Below are positions 24,679 to 31,565 of a stretch of DNA of 34,149 nucleotides, piece by piece (position 1 is the first letter of the stretch; each line of letters opens with the position of its first letter). A model generated the notes under the pieces. It saw nothing but the letters and a program-made list of their open reading frames with translations, did not search any database and was not told where the DNA came from. The position numbers and the translations under genes are program-made. The DNA is from Synergistaceae bacterium DZ-S4 (GTDB lineage Bacteria > Synergistota > Synergistia > Synergistales > Synergistaceae): the NCBI GenBank assembly GCA_025943965.1, contig JAPCWD010000016.1, forward strand, positions 1 to 34,149, written 5' to 3'.

Positions 24679-25149
24679 ATGAAATATGACATCAATAAAA
24701 TATTGGACCTTTTGCCGCATCGCTATCCATTTCTTCTCGTAGACAGGATAGAGGACGTGGTGCTGACGGACGAACTGGTCGAAGTGACTGGGGTCAAGAA
24801 TGTATCAATAAACGAGCCCTTCTTTCAGGGACACTTTCCGGACGAACCAGTAATGCCCGGTGTCCTGGTGATCGAGTCCATGGGACAGGTAGCAGCTGTC
24901 CTGCTCAAACTTTATACCGAGGTAAAGGAGAATGAGCGTCGCCTTGTCTATGTTACGTCGATCGACAAAGTAAAGTTCCGCAGGCCGGTAAAACCGGGCG
25001 ACCAGCTCAGGACCGTAGCGACTCTGATCAAGCGCAGGGGCAACAACTTCAAGTTCAAGTTCAGGGCAACGATAGACGGGGACCTTGCCGCAGAAGGAAC
25101 TATGGGCTGTGTAGTATCCTCCGGGCTTACCCTCAAGCCTGAGGCGTAG
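24679..25149 (+). CDS. fabZ: 3-hydroxyacyl-ACP dehydratase FabZ
   Basis: Dehydrates beta-hydroxyacyl-ACP in fatty acid elongation and competes with LpxA/LpxD for the same substrate. 156 residues, hot-dog fold. Catalytic His in FFQGHFPDEPVMPGVL and Glu in VIESMGQVAA. N-terminal ILDLLPHRYPFLLVDRI is typical. GGAGG lies 8 nt before the ATG. Clustering with lpxC and lpxA is common in diderms. Confidence 0.96.
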   Translation: MKYDINKILDLLPHRYPFLLVDRIEDVVLTDELVEVTGVKNVSINEPFFQGHFPDEPVMPGVLVIESMGQVAAVLLKLYTEVKENERRLVYVTSIDKVKFRRPVKPGDQLRTVATLIKRRGNNFKFKFRATIDGDLAAEGTMGCVVSSGLTLKPEA

Positions 25150-25155
25150 ACCGGG

Positions 25156-25983
25156 ATGGGAGTCTGCATACATCCGACGGCGATAGTTTCCCCAAAAGCT
25201 CAGCTTGGAGATAACGTCAAGATAGGCCCCTTCTGTATAGTGGACGACAATGTGGTTCTGGGCGACAATACGGAACTGAGGGCCTATGTCCACATTTACG
25301 GCTACACTGTGATGGGATCCGACTGTACCATATTCGACCACACTGTGATCGGCGGAGAGCCCCAGGACATAACCTTCAGGAATGAGGAGAGCTGGGTCAG
25401 GGTAGGGAACAATCTCATGTGCCGTGAATATGTCACTATAAACAGGGCGGTCGGAGAAGGAAAGGCCACAACTGTAGGCGACAACTGCTTTATTATGGAA
25501 AACGTCCACCTGGCTCACAACGTTGAGATAGGGCACGACTGTACAATAGCCAATAAGTGTGGATTTTCCGGACATACTAAAATTGGGGATTATGTCGTGG
25601 TCGGCGGGATGGCGGGCTTTCACCAGTTTGTTCACGTTGGCTCGTACTGCATGATAGGAGGTCTCTCAAAGATCGTCCGGGATGTTCCTCCCTTTTGTCT
25701 TGCCAACGGATCTCCCATAAAAGTATACGACATCAACAGGGTAGGGCTTAAGCGCAGAGGATTCGACACAGAGACCAGAAAGAATATCAGGCAGATGTAC
25801 CGTACTCTTTATGCCCCAGGCCTGACCATACGTGAGGGGCTTGCTGAACTGGAGGATAAATTTGGCCCTACTCCAGAGGGAAGGATGATCCTTGATTTTG
25901 CAGCTGCGTCCACAAGAGGGCTTTCGCCCAGGATAGACCATGACTGGGACCGCAAAAACCCGGAAGAGAAGGACATTGATTAA
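25156..25983 (+). CDS. lpxA: UDP-N-acetylglucosamine O-acyltransferase LpxA
   Basis: First acyl transfer of lipid A synthesis. 275 residues, left-handed beta-helix (IHPTAIVSPKAQLGDNVKIG and following hexapeptides), catalytic His in NVHLAHNVEIGHDC, and the GGMAGFHQFVHVG segment of the family. The C-terminal helical domain contains VGLKRRGF. It starts 6 bp after fabZ and its last codons overlap kdsC. Confidence 0.96.
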   Translation: MGVCIHPTAIVSPKAQLGDNVKIGPFCIVDDNVVLGDNTELRAYVHIYGYTVMGSDCTIFDHTVIGGEPQDITFRNEESWVRVGNNLMCREYVTINRAVGEGKATTVGDNCFIMENVHLAHNVEIGHDCTIANKCGFSGHTKIGDYVVVGGMAGFHQFVHVGSYCMIGGLSKIVRDVPPFCLANGSPIKVYDINRVGLKRRGFDTETRKNIRQMYRTLYAPGLTIREGLAELEDKFGPTPEGRMILDFAAASTRGLSPRIDHDWDRKNPEEKDID

Positions 25984-26455
25984 ACTTTTTGCCCTTGATG
26001 TCGACGGGACCCTGACAGACGGGGGAGTATACATGGATGGAAAAGGCGGGGAATTCAAACGCTTCGACATCCAGGATGGTTATGGCATAAGAAAGCTCAT
26101 CAGCAGGGGCGTGAAAGTATATTTTATCAGCGGCCGTTACTCAGCCGCTACCCAGCAGAGGGCAGACGACCTCAGGATAACAGGCTGCATAAACGGGACA
26201 AGGAACAAACTGGCGGAACTTAAGGCGCTTGCGGAAAACCACAGGGCATCACCTGCAGAGGTTGCTTTTGCGGGTGACGACATTCCTGATCTGGAATGCA
26301 TTGAATGGGCAGGACTGGGAATAGCCGTAGCGAATGCTGTTCCGGAGGTCCTAAGAGCATCTGACTGGAAGACAGAGAGAACCGGCGGCAACGGAGCCAT
26401 ACGTGAGTGCGCTGAGAAAATAATTGAGATGAATGAGGTTAAAAGTGAACAATAA
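25976..26455 (+). CDS. kdsC: 3-deoxy-D-manno-octulosonate 8-phosphate phosphatase KdsC
   Basis: HAD phosphatase that produces free Kdo for the lipopolysaccharide core. Motif I is LFALDVDGTLTDGG, motif II Ser is in FISGRYSAAT, motif III Lys is in RNKLAELKAL, and motif IV is FAGDDIPDL. No cap domain, as usual for this tetrameric family. I place the start at TTG 25976 (159 residues, 8-nt overlap with lpxA) because it puts motif I near the N-terminus; an ATG at 25940 would add 12 residues. The stop overlaps the permease gene. Confidence 0.9.
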   Translation: MIKLFALDVDGTLTDGGVYMDGKGGEFKRFDIQDGYGIRKLISRGVKVYFISGRYSAATQQRADDLRITGCINGTRNKLAELKALAENHRASPAEVAFAGDDIPDLECIEWAGLGIAVANAVPEVLRASDWKTERTGGNGAIRECAEKIIEMNEVKSEQ

Positions 26456-27572
26456 CTTTTTCGACACATATTTAAAATTCAGGGCACTCGACAGGTTCAT
26501 CTTTGTAGAACTCGTTGGCCCCTTTTTCTTCGGGTTGATGGCTTTTACGATAATTATGGTCGCAGGGGGGCTTCTTTTCAGGATAGCAGACCTCATAATA
26601 AAAAATGGGGTCTCTCTTGGGATAGTGATAAGGCTTTTCCTCTACTACCTTCCCAAAATGGCTGCAGCGGCCATCCCCATGAGCTGCCTGCTTGCCGCTT
26701 TGCTCGGTTTCAACAAGCTATCCGCAAATTCAGAGCTCGTGGCGCTCAAGTCATCAGGAATATCGTTCAACAGGATAATAAGGCCTGTTATAATTCTTGC
26801 CTTTCTAGTCTCTATAGGCGCCTTTTTCATAAATGAAACGCTGGTACCAGTCAGCGAAAGAGCTGCCGCCAATGTGATGGCATATGAGGTCTACAAACAG
26901 TCTCCTCCTGTCTTTAAGGAAAAGGTCTTCCTCAAGGAGGAATCCGGTGGCTCCCTCAAGCGAGTGATATATGTCAACAGGATGGACATCAAGGACGGAA
27001 TGATGTCGGATGTAGTGGTCCAGGAATTCGAGAACGGACTTCTCAGCAGGTTGGTCTCTGCCGAAAAGGGCGAATGGATAGATGGAAGCTGGTGGCTGGA
27101 AGAAGGAAAGGTTTTCGAGATCACCAAGGAAAACGACGTGTCTCTGCTTTTCACCTTTGACAAGCAGGCCCTTCAGCTGAACCTCAACCCCGAGGAGGCG
27201 GCAAGGTCCTCAAGGACTCCGGACGAGATGACGCTGAACGAGCTTTTTCGTGAGATAGAAATGATGAAGCAGAAGGGCATGGACGTATCCAAGATAGTCA
27301 TGATCATGAACCTCCGTTTCTCGGTGCCCTGGGCCTGTCTTGTCCTGGCGATAGTGGGAGCGGCAGTCGGGAGCAGGCCTCAGAGGTCAAGCTCGGGAAT
27401 GGGGCTCGGGCTGAGTGTTATCATCGTATTTGTTTACTATATAATCCTCTCCTTTACACAGTCGCTTGGGGATGCGGGGTACCTTCATCCAGTATTTGCA
27501 GCCTGGATTGCCAATATCGTATTTTTGATAATAGGAGCCGGTCTGACGCTAAGGGCAAATAGACTTGGCTGA
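26445..27572 (+). CDS. LptF/LptG family LPS export permease
   Basis: Inner-membrane permease of the Lpt machine that extracts lipopolysaccharide. 375 residues from GTG 26445 (TGAGGT upstream). Membrane spans: three N-terminal (LVGPFFFGLMAFTIIMVAG; LFLYYLPKMAAAAIPMSCLL; IRPVIILAFLVSIGAFF), a periplasmic beta-jellyroll domain (about 125-270), and three C-terminal (CLVLAIVGAAVG; LGLSVIIVFVYYIILSF; AAWIANIVFLIIGAGL). The gene cannot be assigned to LptF or LptG alone. The partner and LptB are not in the window. Confidence 0.9.
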   Translation: MNNNFFDTYLKFRALDRFIFVELVGPFFFGLMAFTIIMVAGGLLFRIADLIIKNGVSLGIVIRLFLYYLPKMAAAAIPMSCLLAALLGFNKLSANSELVALKSSGISFNRIIRPVIILAFLVSIGAFFINETLVPVSERAAANVMAYEVYKQSPPVFKEKVFLKEESGGSLKRVIYVNRMDIKDGMMSDVVVQEFENGLLSRLVSAEKGEWIDGSWWLEEGKVFEITKENDVSLLFTFDKQALQLNLNPEEAARSSRTPDEMTLNELFREIEMMKQKGMDVSKIVMIMNLRFSVPWACLVLAIVGAAVGSRPQRSSSGMGLGLSVIIVFVYYIILSFTQSLGDAGYLHPVFAAWIANIVFLIIGAGLTLRANRLG

Positions 27573-27607
27573 CATAGTTCCGGATCTATCTTTCTTGGGG
27601 TGATCAT

Positions 27608-28618
27608 TTGCTCGCCGGTAAAGACCTGACAAACAGCCGTTGCAGGCTTCTGGAATATCTTGCGGGATATGAAGGGGAGTTCGTTCCCGGTTCAGTCCTC
27701 ACGGATAAACTTGGCTTTTCAAGACAGGCCCTCTCAAAAGTTGTCTCCGCCCTGAAGGAAGAGGGACTTGATATAATATCAGCGCCACAGAAGGGCTACA
27801 TGATAAAAAATGTCAGAGAGACGGACAGGATAAGTCCGACACTGGTGGATTTCCTTCTGAGGGATGACCCCATATTCGGAAAAAGCATTTATTTTCCAAG
27901 AATAACCTCAACTCAGCACGCGATCAAAAACCTTGCCCGCCAGGATGCCCCTGAAGGAATAGTGGCTGTCACAGACGAACAGACGGAGGGAAGAGGAAGG
28001 AGGGGACGTTCATGGCATGCCCCCGTTTCAAAGAACCTTCTCTTTTCAGTTTTGATAAGACCTGAGCTCAGACCGGGCGATGTCCAGCTGCTCAATCTTG
28101 CCGCAGGACTCGCGGTAGGGTCTGTCCTCAGCGGAGTATACGGGCTTGACGCAAAACTTAAGTGGCCCAACGACATCCTTGTGAACGGACGCAAAATATG
28201 CGGCATCCTGAGCGAGGCAGCCGGAGAACCCGACAGGATCTATTATGCGGTCACCGGGATAGGCCTCAATGTCAATACCACTGAGGGGGAACTGGAAGAG
28301 GAGTACAGGAACATCGCCACTTCCATAATGATAGAGAAGGGAGAGGCGGTTCCGAGGCCCCTTTTGCTTGCACGGATACTCAAAGCCCTTTCCTCTCTGA
28401 TCATTGGCCTTAAAAGGCCAGAGGGCAAAGCAAAACTGCTTTCTGTTTACAGGAATGAGTGTGATACTATCGGCAGAGAGGTCAGTGTCCTTCAGGACGA
28501 TGAAAAATTCAGAGGCACCGCGGTTGGAATAACTGAGCAGGGTGCCCTTGTAGTCAAGGCGGGGAACGAAGAGAAAATATTCGCCGCAGCTGATGTACAC
28601 CATCTGCGGATGAAATAG
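27608..28618 (+). CDS. birA: Bifunctional biotin ligase/repressor BirA
   Basis: Attaches biotin to carboxylase/decarboxylase subunits. 336 residues from TTG 27608. The N-terminal winged helix (residues 1-65, LTDKLGFSRQALSKVVSALK) indicates the DNA-binding, repressor type. The ligase core has GRGRRGRSWHAP, KWPNDILVNGRKICGIL and TGIGLNVN, and a C-terminal SH3-like domain. It lies 35 bp after the LPS permease and 16 bp before selD. No operator for it is seen here. Confidence 0.93.
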   Translation: MLAGKDLTNSRCRLLEYLAGYEGEFVPGSVLTDKLGFSRQALSKVVSALKEEGLDIISAPQKGYMIKNVRETDRISPTLVDFLLRDDPIFGKSIYFPRITSTQHAIKNLARQDAPEGIVAVTDEQTEGRGRRGRSWHAPVSKNLLFSVLIRPELRPGDVQLLNLAAGLAVGSVLSGVYGLDAKLKWPNDILVNGRKICGILSEAAGEPDRIYYAVTGIGLNVNTTEGELEEEYRNIATSIMIEKGEAVPRPLLLARILKALSSLIIGLKRPEGKAKLLSVYRNECDTIGREVSVLQDDEKFRGTAVGITEQGALVVKAGNEEKIFAAADVHHLRMK

Positions 28619-28634
28619 GAAGGAAGGGATCTGT

Positions 28635-29666
28635 ATGAGGCTTTCAGAACGTGCCCGTACAAGCGGCTGAGCGGCTAAGATAGGTCCGGCGGAGCTGGAC
28701 CGCCTGCTCAAGGGTCTGCCAGTTTTCAGGGATGAAAGCCTTATAGCCTCATGGAACAGGGGTGAGGATGCCGCGCTTTGGAAGATCGACGAAGAAAGGG
28801 TAGGCATACTGACCGTTGATTTCATTACCCCGGTGGTCGATTCCCCTGCCTACTTCGGTAAAATTGCCGCGGCAAATTCCCTGAGTGACGTTTACGCTAT
28901 GGGGGGCAGGCCGCTCATTGCGCTGAATGTGGTATGCTTTCCAACTGACTGCGAACCTCTCGAAGTGCTCAGGGAGATACTGAACGGGGGAGCAGAGAAG
29001 GTGATCGAGGCCGGAGCTATGTTGGCGGGCGGCCACAGCGTACAGGACGAGGAACCCAAATACGGGCTCGTGGTATTCGGCGAGGTCAAAAAGGACAGGA
29101 TGTGGACAGTAGGAACTGCAGGTCCCGGAGACATCCTAATACTCACGAAGCCCATCGGTACAGGCATAGCCGTGACGGCGATAAAGGCAGGGTTATTTTC
29201 TGATGAAAACATAGATTCAGCAGTCCAAAGCATGGCAAAATTGAATTCGATACCCCCCGTCCTGTCTGAGGATATATGCAGCACAGTAACAGCCTGCACC
29301 GATGTCACCGGATTCGGTCTTGCCGGCCATGCCCTTGACCTTCTTTCCGAAGGGACGGCATTAGAGATCGAAACAGAGAGGCTGCCCCTGCTCCCGGGCA
29401 TAAAGGAAATGTCAGACATGGGCCTCATACCTGCAGGAGCATACCGTAACAAGGAACACTCAGGCCCCAAAGTAATAAACGGTTCAAATATGGGCATCTT
29501 TGCAGAAGATCTCGTCTTTGACCCTCAGACCTCGGGAGGCCTCCTGATAGCCATACAACAAGAACACGAGTATGAGCTGCTGAATCAGCTGATTGCCGGC
29601 GGATTTGATCGGTCGGTCAGGATCGGTAAGTTTGTCGAGGGGGATAATTTTATTAAACTGGTTTAA
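28635..29666 (+). CDS. selD: Selenide, water dikinase SelD containing selenocysteine
   Basis: Makes selenophosphate, the selenium donor for selenocysteine and selenouridine. Reading UGA at 28668-28670 as Sec gives 343 residues starting MRLSERARTSG-Sec-AAKIG; Sec12 occupies the catalytic Cys/Sec position and Lys15 follows three residues later as in the family. The remainder is continuous in frame: VDFITPVVDSPAYFGKIAA, ALNVVCFPTD, GGHSVQDEEPKYGL and VTACTDVTGFGLAGHA. ATG 28635 has AGGAAGGG upstream. A SECIS hairpin directly follows the UGA. A model beginning after the UGA (for example 28833) would lose the first 66 residues including the active site. Confidence 0.93.
28668..28710 (+). promoter_or_regulatory. 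Bacterial SECIS element in selD
   Basis: Starting at the UGA, TGAGC (28668-28672) pairs with GCTCA (28706-28710), GGC (28673-28675) with GCC (28702-28704), and after a 7-nt internal bulge GGTCC (28683-28687) with GGACC (28697-28701). The apical loop at 28688-28696 is GGCGGAGCT. The distance from UGA to loop fits SelB-dependent decoding. Confidence 0.85.
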
Positions 29667-30081
29667 CGTAATTGGGGCTAATTTTGGCAAGCAATAGGCA
29701 GTAGACAAGCAATTGGAGGGGCGGGAGAAGGACGGCAAGAAGATGTCGCGAGAAGTGGCGATTTTATCGCCGCGAAGAGCCGGCAAGCCGGCGGGAAGAG
29801 GTTGTTAAGCTCGTAAAACCCTAGCCCCTAATCGTCTTCCATGTATGGGCCTGAGCCGGGATCCAGGACTTCATTCTGCCTTGTCTCTATCACCGCCACC
29901 CCCATATGCCTTTGAGCGGGGACCTAGGGCCCCCTCCCCGTCGTTCCCGAATGATCCAATCGGAAATCCAGCGTCTTGGGGTATGGGGTCCATAAATCCA
30001 GTCATAGCTAGAATCTAAAGACGGTATCTGGATCCCCGTTAAGTTGCGTCCGGGGATGACGGTTCTGGGTCCTCATTCACC

Positions 30082-30182
30082 GCCGGGCGGGTCTTCCGGC
30101 AAATTCTCCGCGATGCGAAGCAAGCAAATTCTCCAGCGGCCGAAGGACGCGAATTCACCGCGGGTGTATTCCTTGCAAATTC
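30082..30182 (-). repeat. GAATT units alternating with short hairpins (E3)
   Basis: AATTC (GAATT on the minus strand) starts at 30102, 30127, 30152 and 30178 (intervals 25, 25, 26). The segment at 30082-30100 folds as GCCGG/CCGGC and is the counterpart of GTCGG/CCGAC in E1, a compensatory pair change. The spacer at 30107-30126 is nearly identical to the third spacer of E1. Confidence 0.75.
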
Positions 30183-30203
30183 CCCGCCCCTGCCCTTACT
30201 ACC

Positions 30204-30242
30204 GTTTGACCACTGTTTGAAAATGTTTGACGATCCTTTGAC
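30204..30242 (-). repeat. Heptamer array 4: GTCAAAC-type x4, inverted
   Basis: On the plus strand GTTTGAC, GTTTGAA, GTTTGAC and CTTTGAC start at 30204, 30215, 30225 and 30236 (11, 10, 11). Minus-strand linkers are GATC, ATT and AGTG, followed by GGTAGTAAGGG. Confidence 0.87.
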
Positions 30243-30390
30243 CGCCCCTACAACTGCACGCGGCGATAAAATCGCCACTTCGCGCGGCATCTTCATTTCG
30301 CACTTCGCCAACGCACTGCCATACGTCGACGCGAAGGGCCGCAAATGTTGCTAAGCTAGTGCTCCGAGATGCCCCAATTGCGCACCCCTT

Positions 30391-30399
30391 TGTTATAAT
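30391..30399 (+). promoter_or_regulatory. Extended -10 promoter of prfB
   Basis: TGTTATAAT (TG-n-TATAAT) lies 40 bp before the prfB ATG, with no clear -35 hexamer at the usual distance. Predicted transcription start is near 30406. Confidence 0.6.
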
Positions 30400-30439
30400 A
30401 AGAGCATATGCACACTCGCAATAAAAGGGAGAGGTACTT

Positions 30440-31565
30440 ATGGTAGTATTGCCAATATCTACTGTCATGGCCGATCTGCGTTCGTCATTTGACGAACTGC
30501 GTGATAGCCTTTGACCCGGTCTCACTTAAAACAAGGATAGATGAACTCCAGAAACTTACCGCAGAACCCGACTTCTGGTCGTCGGACAATGCCCATGAAG
30601 TAAACAGGGAAATTTCCCTGCTTCAGTCGAGACTTGACAAGATCGAAAATTCTCAGAACGAGCTTTTGGAACTTGAGGCGATATCAGAACTGTTGAGTGA
30701 AGTCGATGACGACGAACTCAACCGGGAGTTTTACGTGCGTTCTTCAGCTCTTGCAAAAAGCATAGAGGCATACCAGACACTGGTTTTGCTTGACGGCGAG
30801 TATGATTCGGGAGACGCCATCATGACGATACACGCGGGAGCCGGCGGCCTTGACTCACAGGACTGGGCGGAAATGCTCTACCGTATGTATATGCGCTGGG
30901 CTGAAGCAAACGATTATACTGTAAAACTGATCGACGAGCTTCCCGACCAGGAAGCGGGAATAAAGAGCGTAACGATTTCCGTAAACGGCGACTACTCTTA
31001 CGGATACCTGAAGGGTGAACAGGGGGTCCACAGACTTGTCAGAATATCCCCCTTCGATTCGGCTAAGCGCCGTCACACGAGCTTCGCCTCAGTTGAGGTA
31101 ATGCCAGTCCTTCCCGACAGCGTCGAGGTGGAGATAAGACCGGAAGATCTCAAAGTGGATACATTCCGTTCCAGCGGCGCAGGCGGTCAGTACGTCAACA
31201 TGACCGACTCGGCCATAAGGATCACACACGTTCCTTCGGGAATAGTCGTAAGCTGCCAGACCGAGCGCTCGCAGCATATGAACAGGGCCACCGCGATGCA
31301 GGTGCTCCGTTCAAAACTTTTTGAGCAGACACTGCGGGAGAGGCAGGAGCAGCTTGAAAACATCAAGGGGGAGAAGAGGACCGTAGCGTGGGGAAGCCAG
31401 ATCCGTTCCTATACCCTCCAGCCCTTCCAGCTTATCAAAGATCACCGTTCCGGATGTGAAATAGGCAACGTCCAGGGCGTATTGGACGGCGACCTTGACG
31501 AGCTTATAATGAGTTATCTCAGGTACATGAAAACGGGAAAAACCCAAAACGGGAGCGATAACTGA
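30440..31565 (+). CDS. prfB: Peptide chain release factor 2, with +1 programmed frameshift
   Basis: Terminates translation at UGA and UAA. Frame 0 starts at ATG 30440 (GGGAGAGG upstream) and runs 24 codons to CTT-TGA at 30509-30514; a +1 shift continues at GAC 30513 to the stop at 31565, giving about 374 residues. RF2 markers are the SPF tripeptide (RISPFDSAKRRHTSF) and GGQ in SSGAGGQYVNMTDSAIR. The N-terminal helical domain is intact only if the shift is used. The stop overlaps the next gene by one base. An ORF beginning at 30489 in the +1 frame is an artefact of ignoring the shift. Confidence 0.95.
30509..30515 (+). other. prfB frameshift site CTTTGAC
   Basis: The slippery heptamer CTTTGAC is the canonical RF2 autoregulatory site: slow UGA decoding allows a +1 slip. 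The usual AGGGGG-like stimulator three bases upstream is not visible; the preceding codons are CTG CGT GAT AGC. Confidence 0.9.

Larger units (their letters stand above)
29739..30294. repeat. 36-bp inverted arms of E3 around GGCGATTTTATCGCC
   Basis: Arms 29739-29774 and 30259-30294 are inverted copies identical at 34 of 36 positions. Each contains the palindrome GGCGATTTTATCGCC or its complement. A related GGCGATTAAATCGCC occurs in E4 at 33759-33773. Confidence 0.85.
29661..30356. repeat. Composite repeat element E3
   Basis: This gene-free stretch between selD and prfB contains, in order: a degenerate left array beginning with GTTTAAC at the selD stop codon and including GGCAAGC and GACAAGC (29661-29710); a 36-bp arm (29739-29774); a CCTGAGCCGGG arm (29833-29860); dRS3-like inverted repeats (29944-29966 and 30032-30057); a hairpin/GAATT series on the minus strand (30082-30182); an inverted GTCAAAC array (30204-30242); the partner 36-bp arm (30259-30294); and GCTAAGC at 30350-30356. 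No credible CDS. Confidence 0.8.

Noticed and set aside
28833..29666. A shorter selD beginning after the UGA, or selD as a pseudogene
   Set aside because: The upstream frame encodes the conserved N-terminus with Sec at the catalytic position and a SECIS hairpin follows, so the UGA is recoded.
30039..30525. Minus-strand frames across E3 and the prfB start
   Set aside because: Composed of repeat modules and overlapping the prfB control region; no protein family signature.
30489..31565. prfB starting in the +1 frame at 30489
   Set aside because: The canonical CTTTGAC shift site and the strong ribosome site before ATG 30440 show the frame-0 start.
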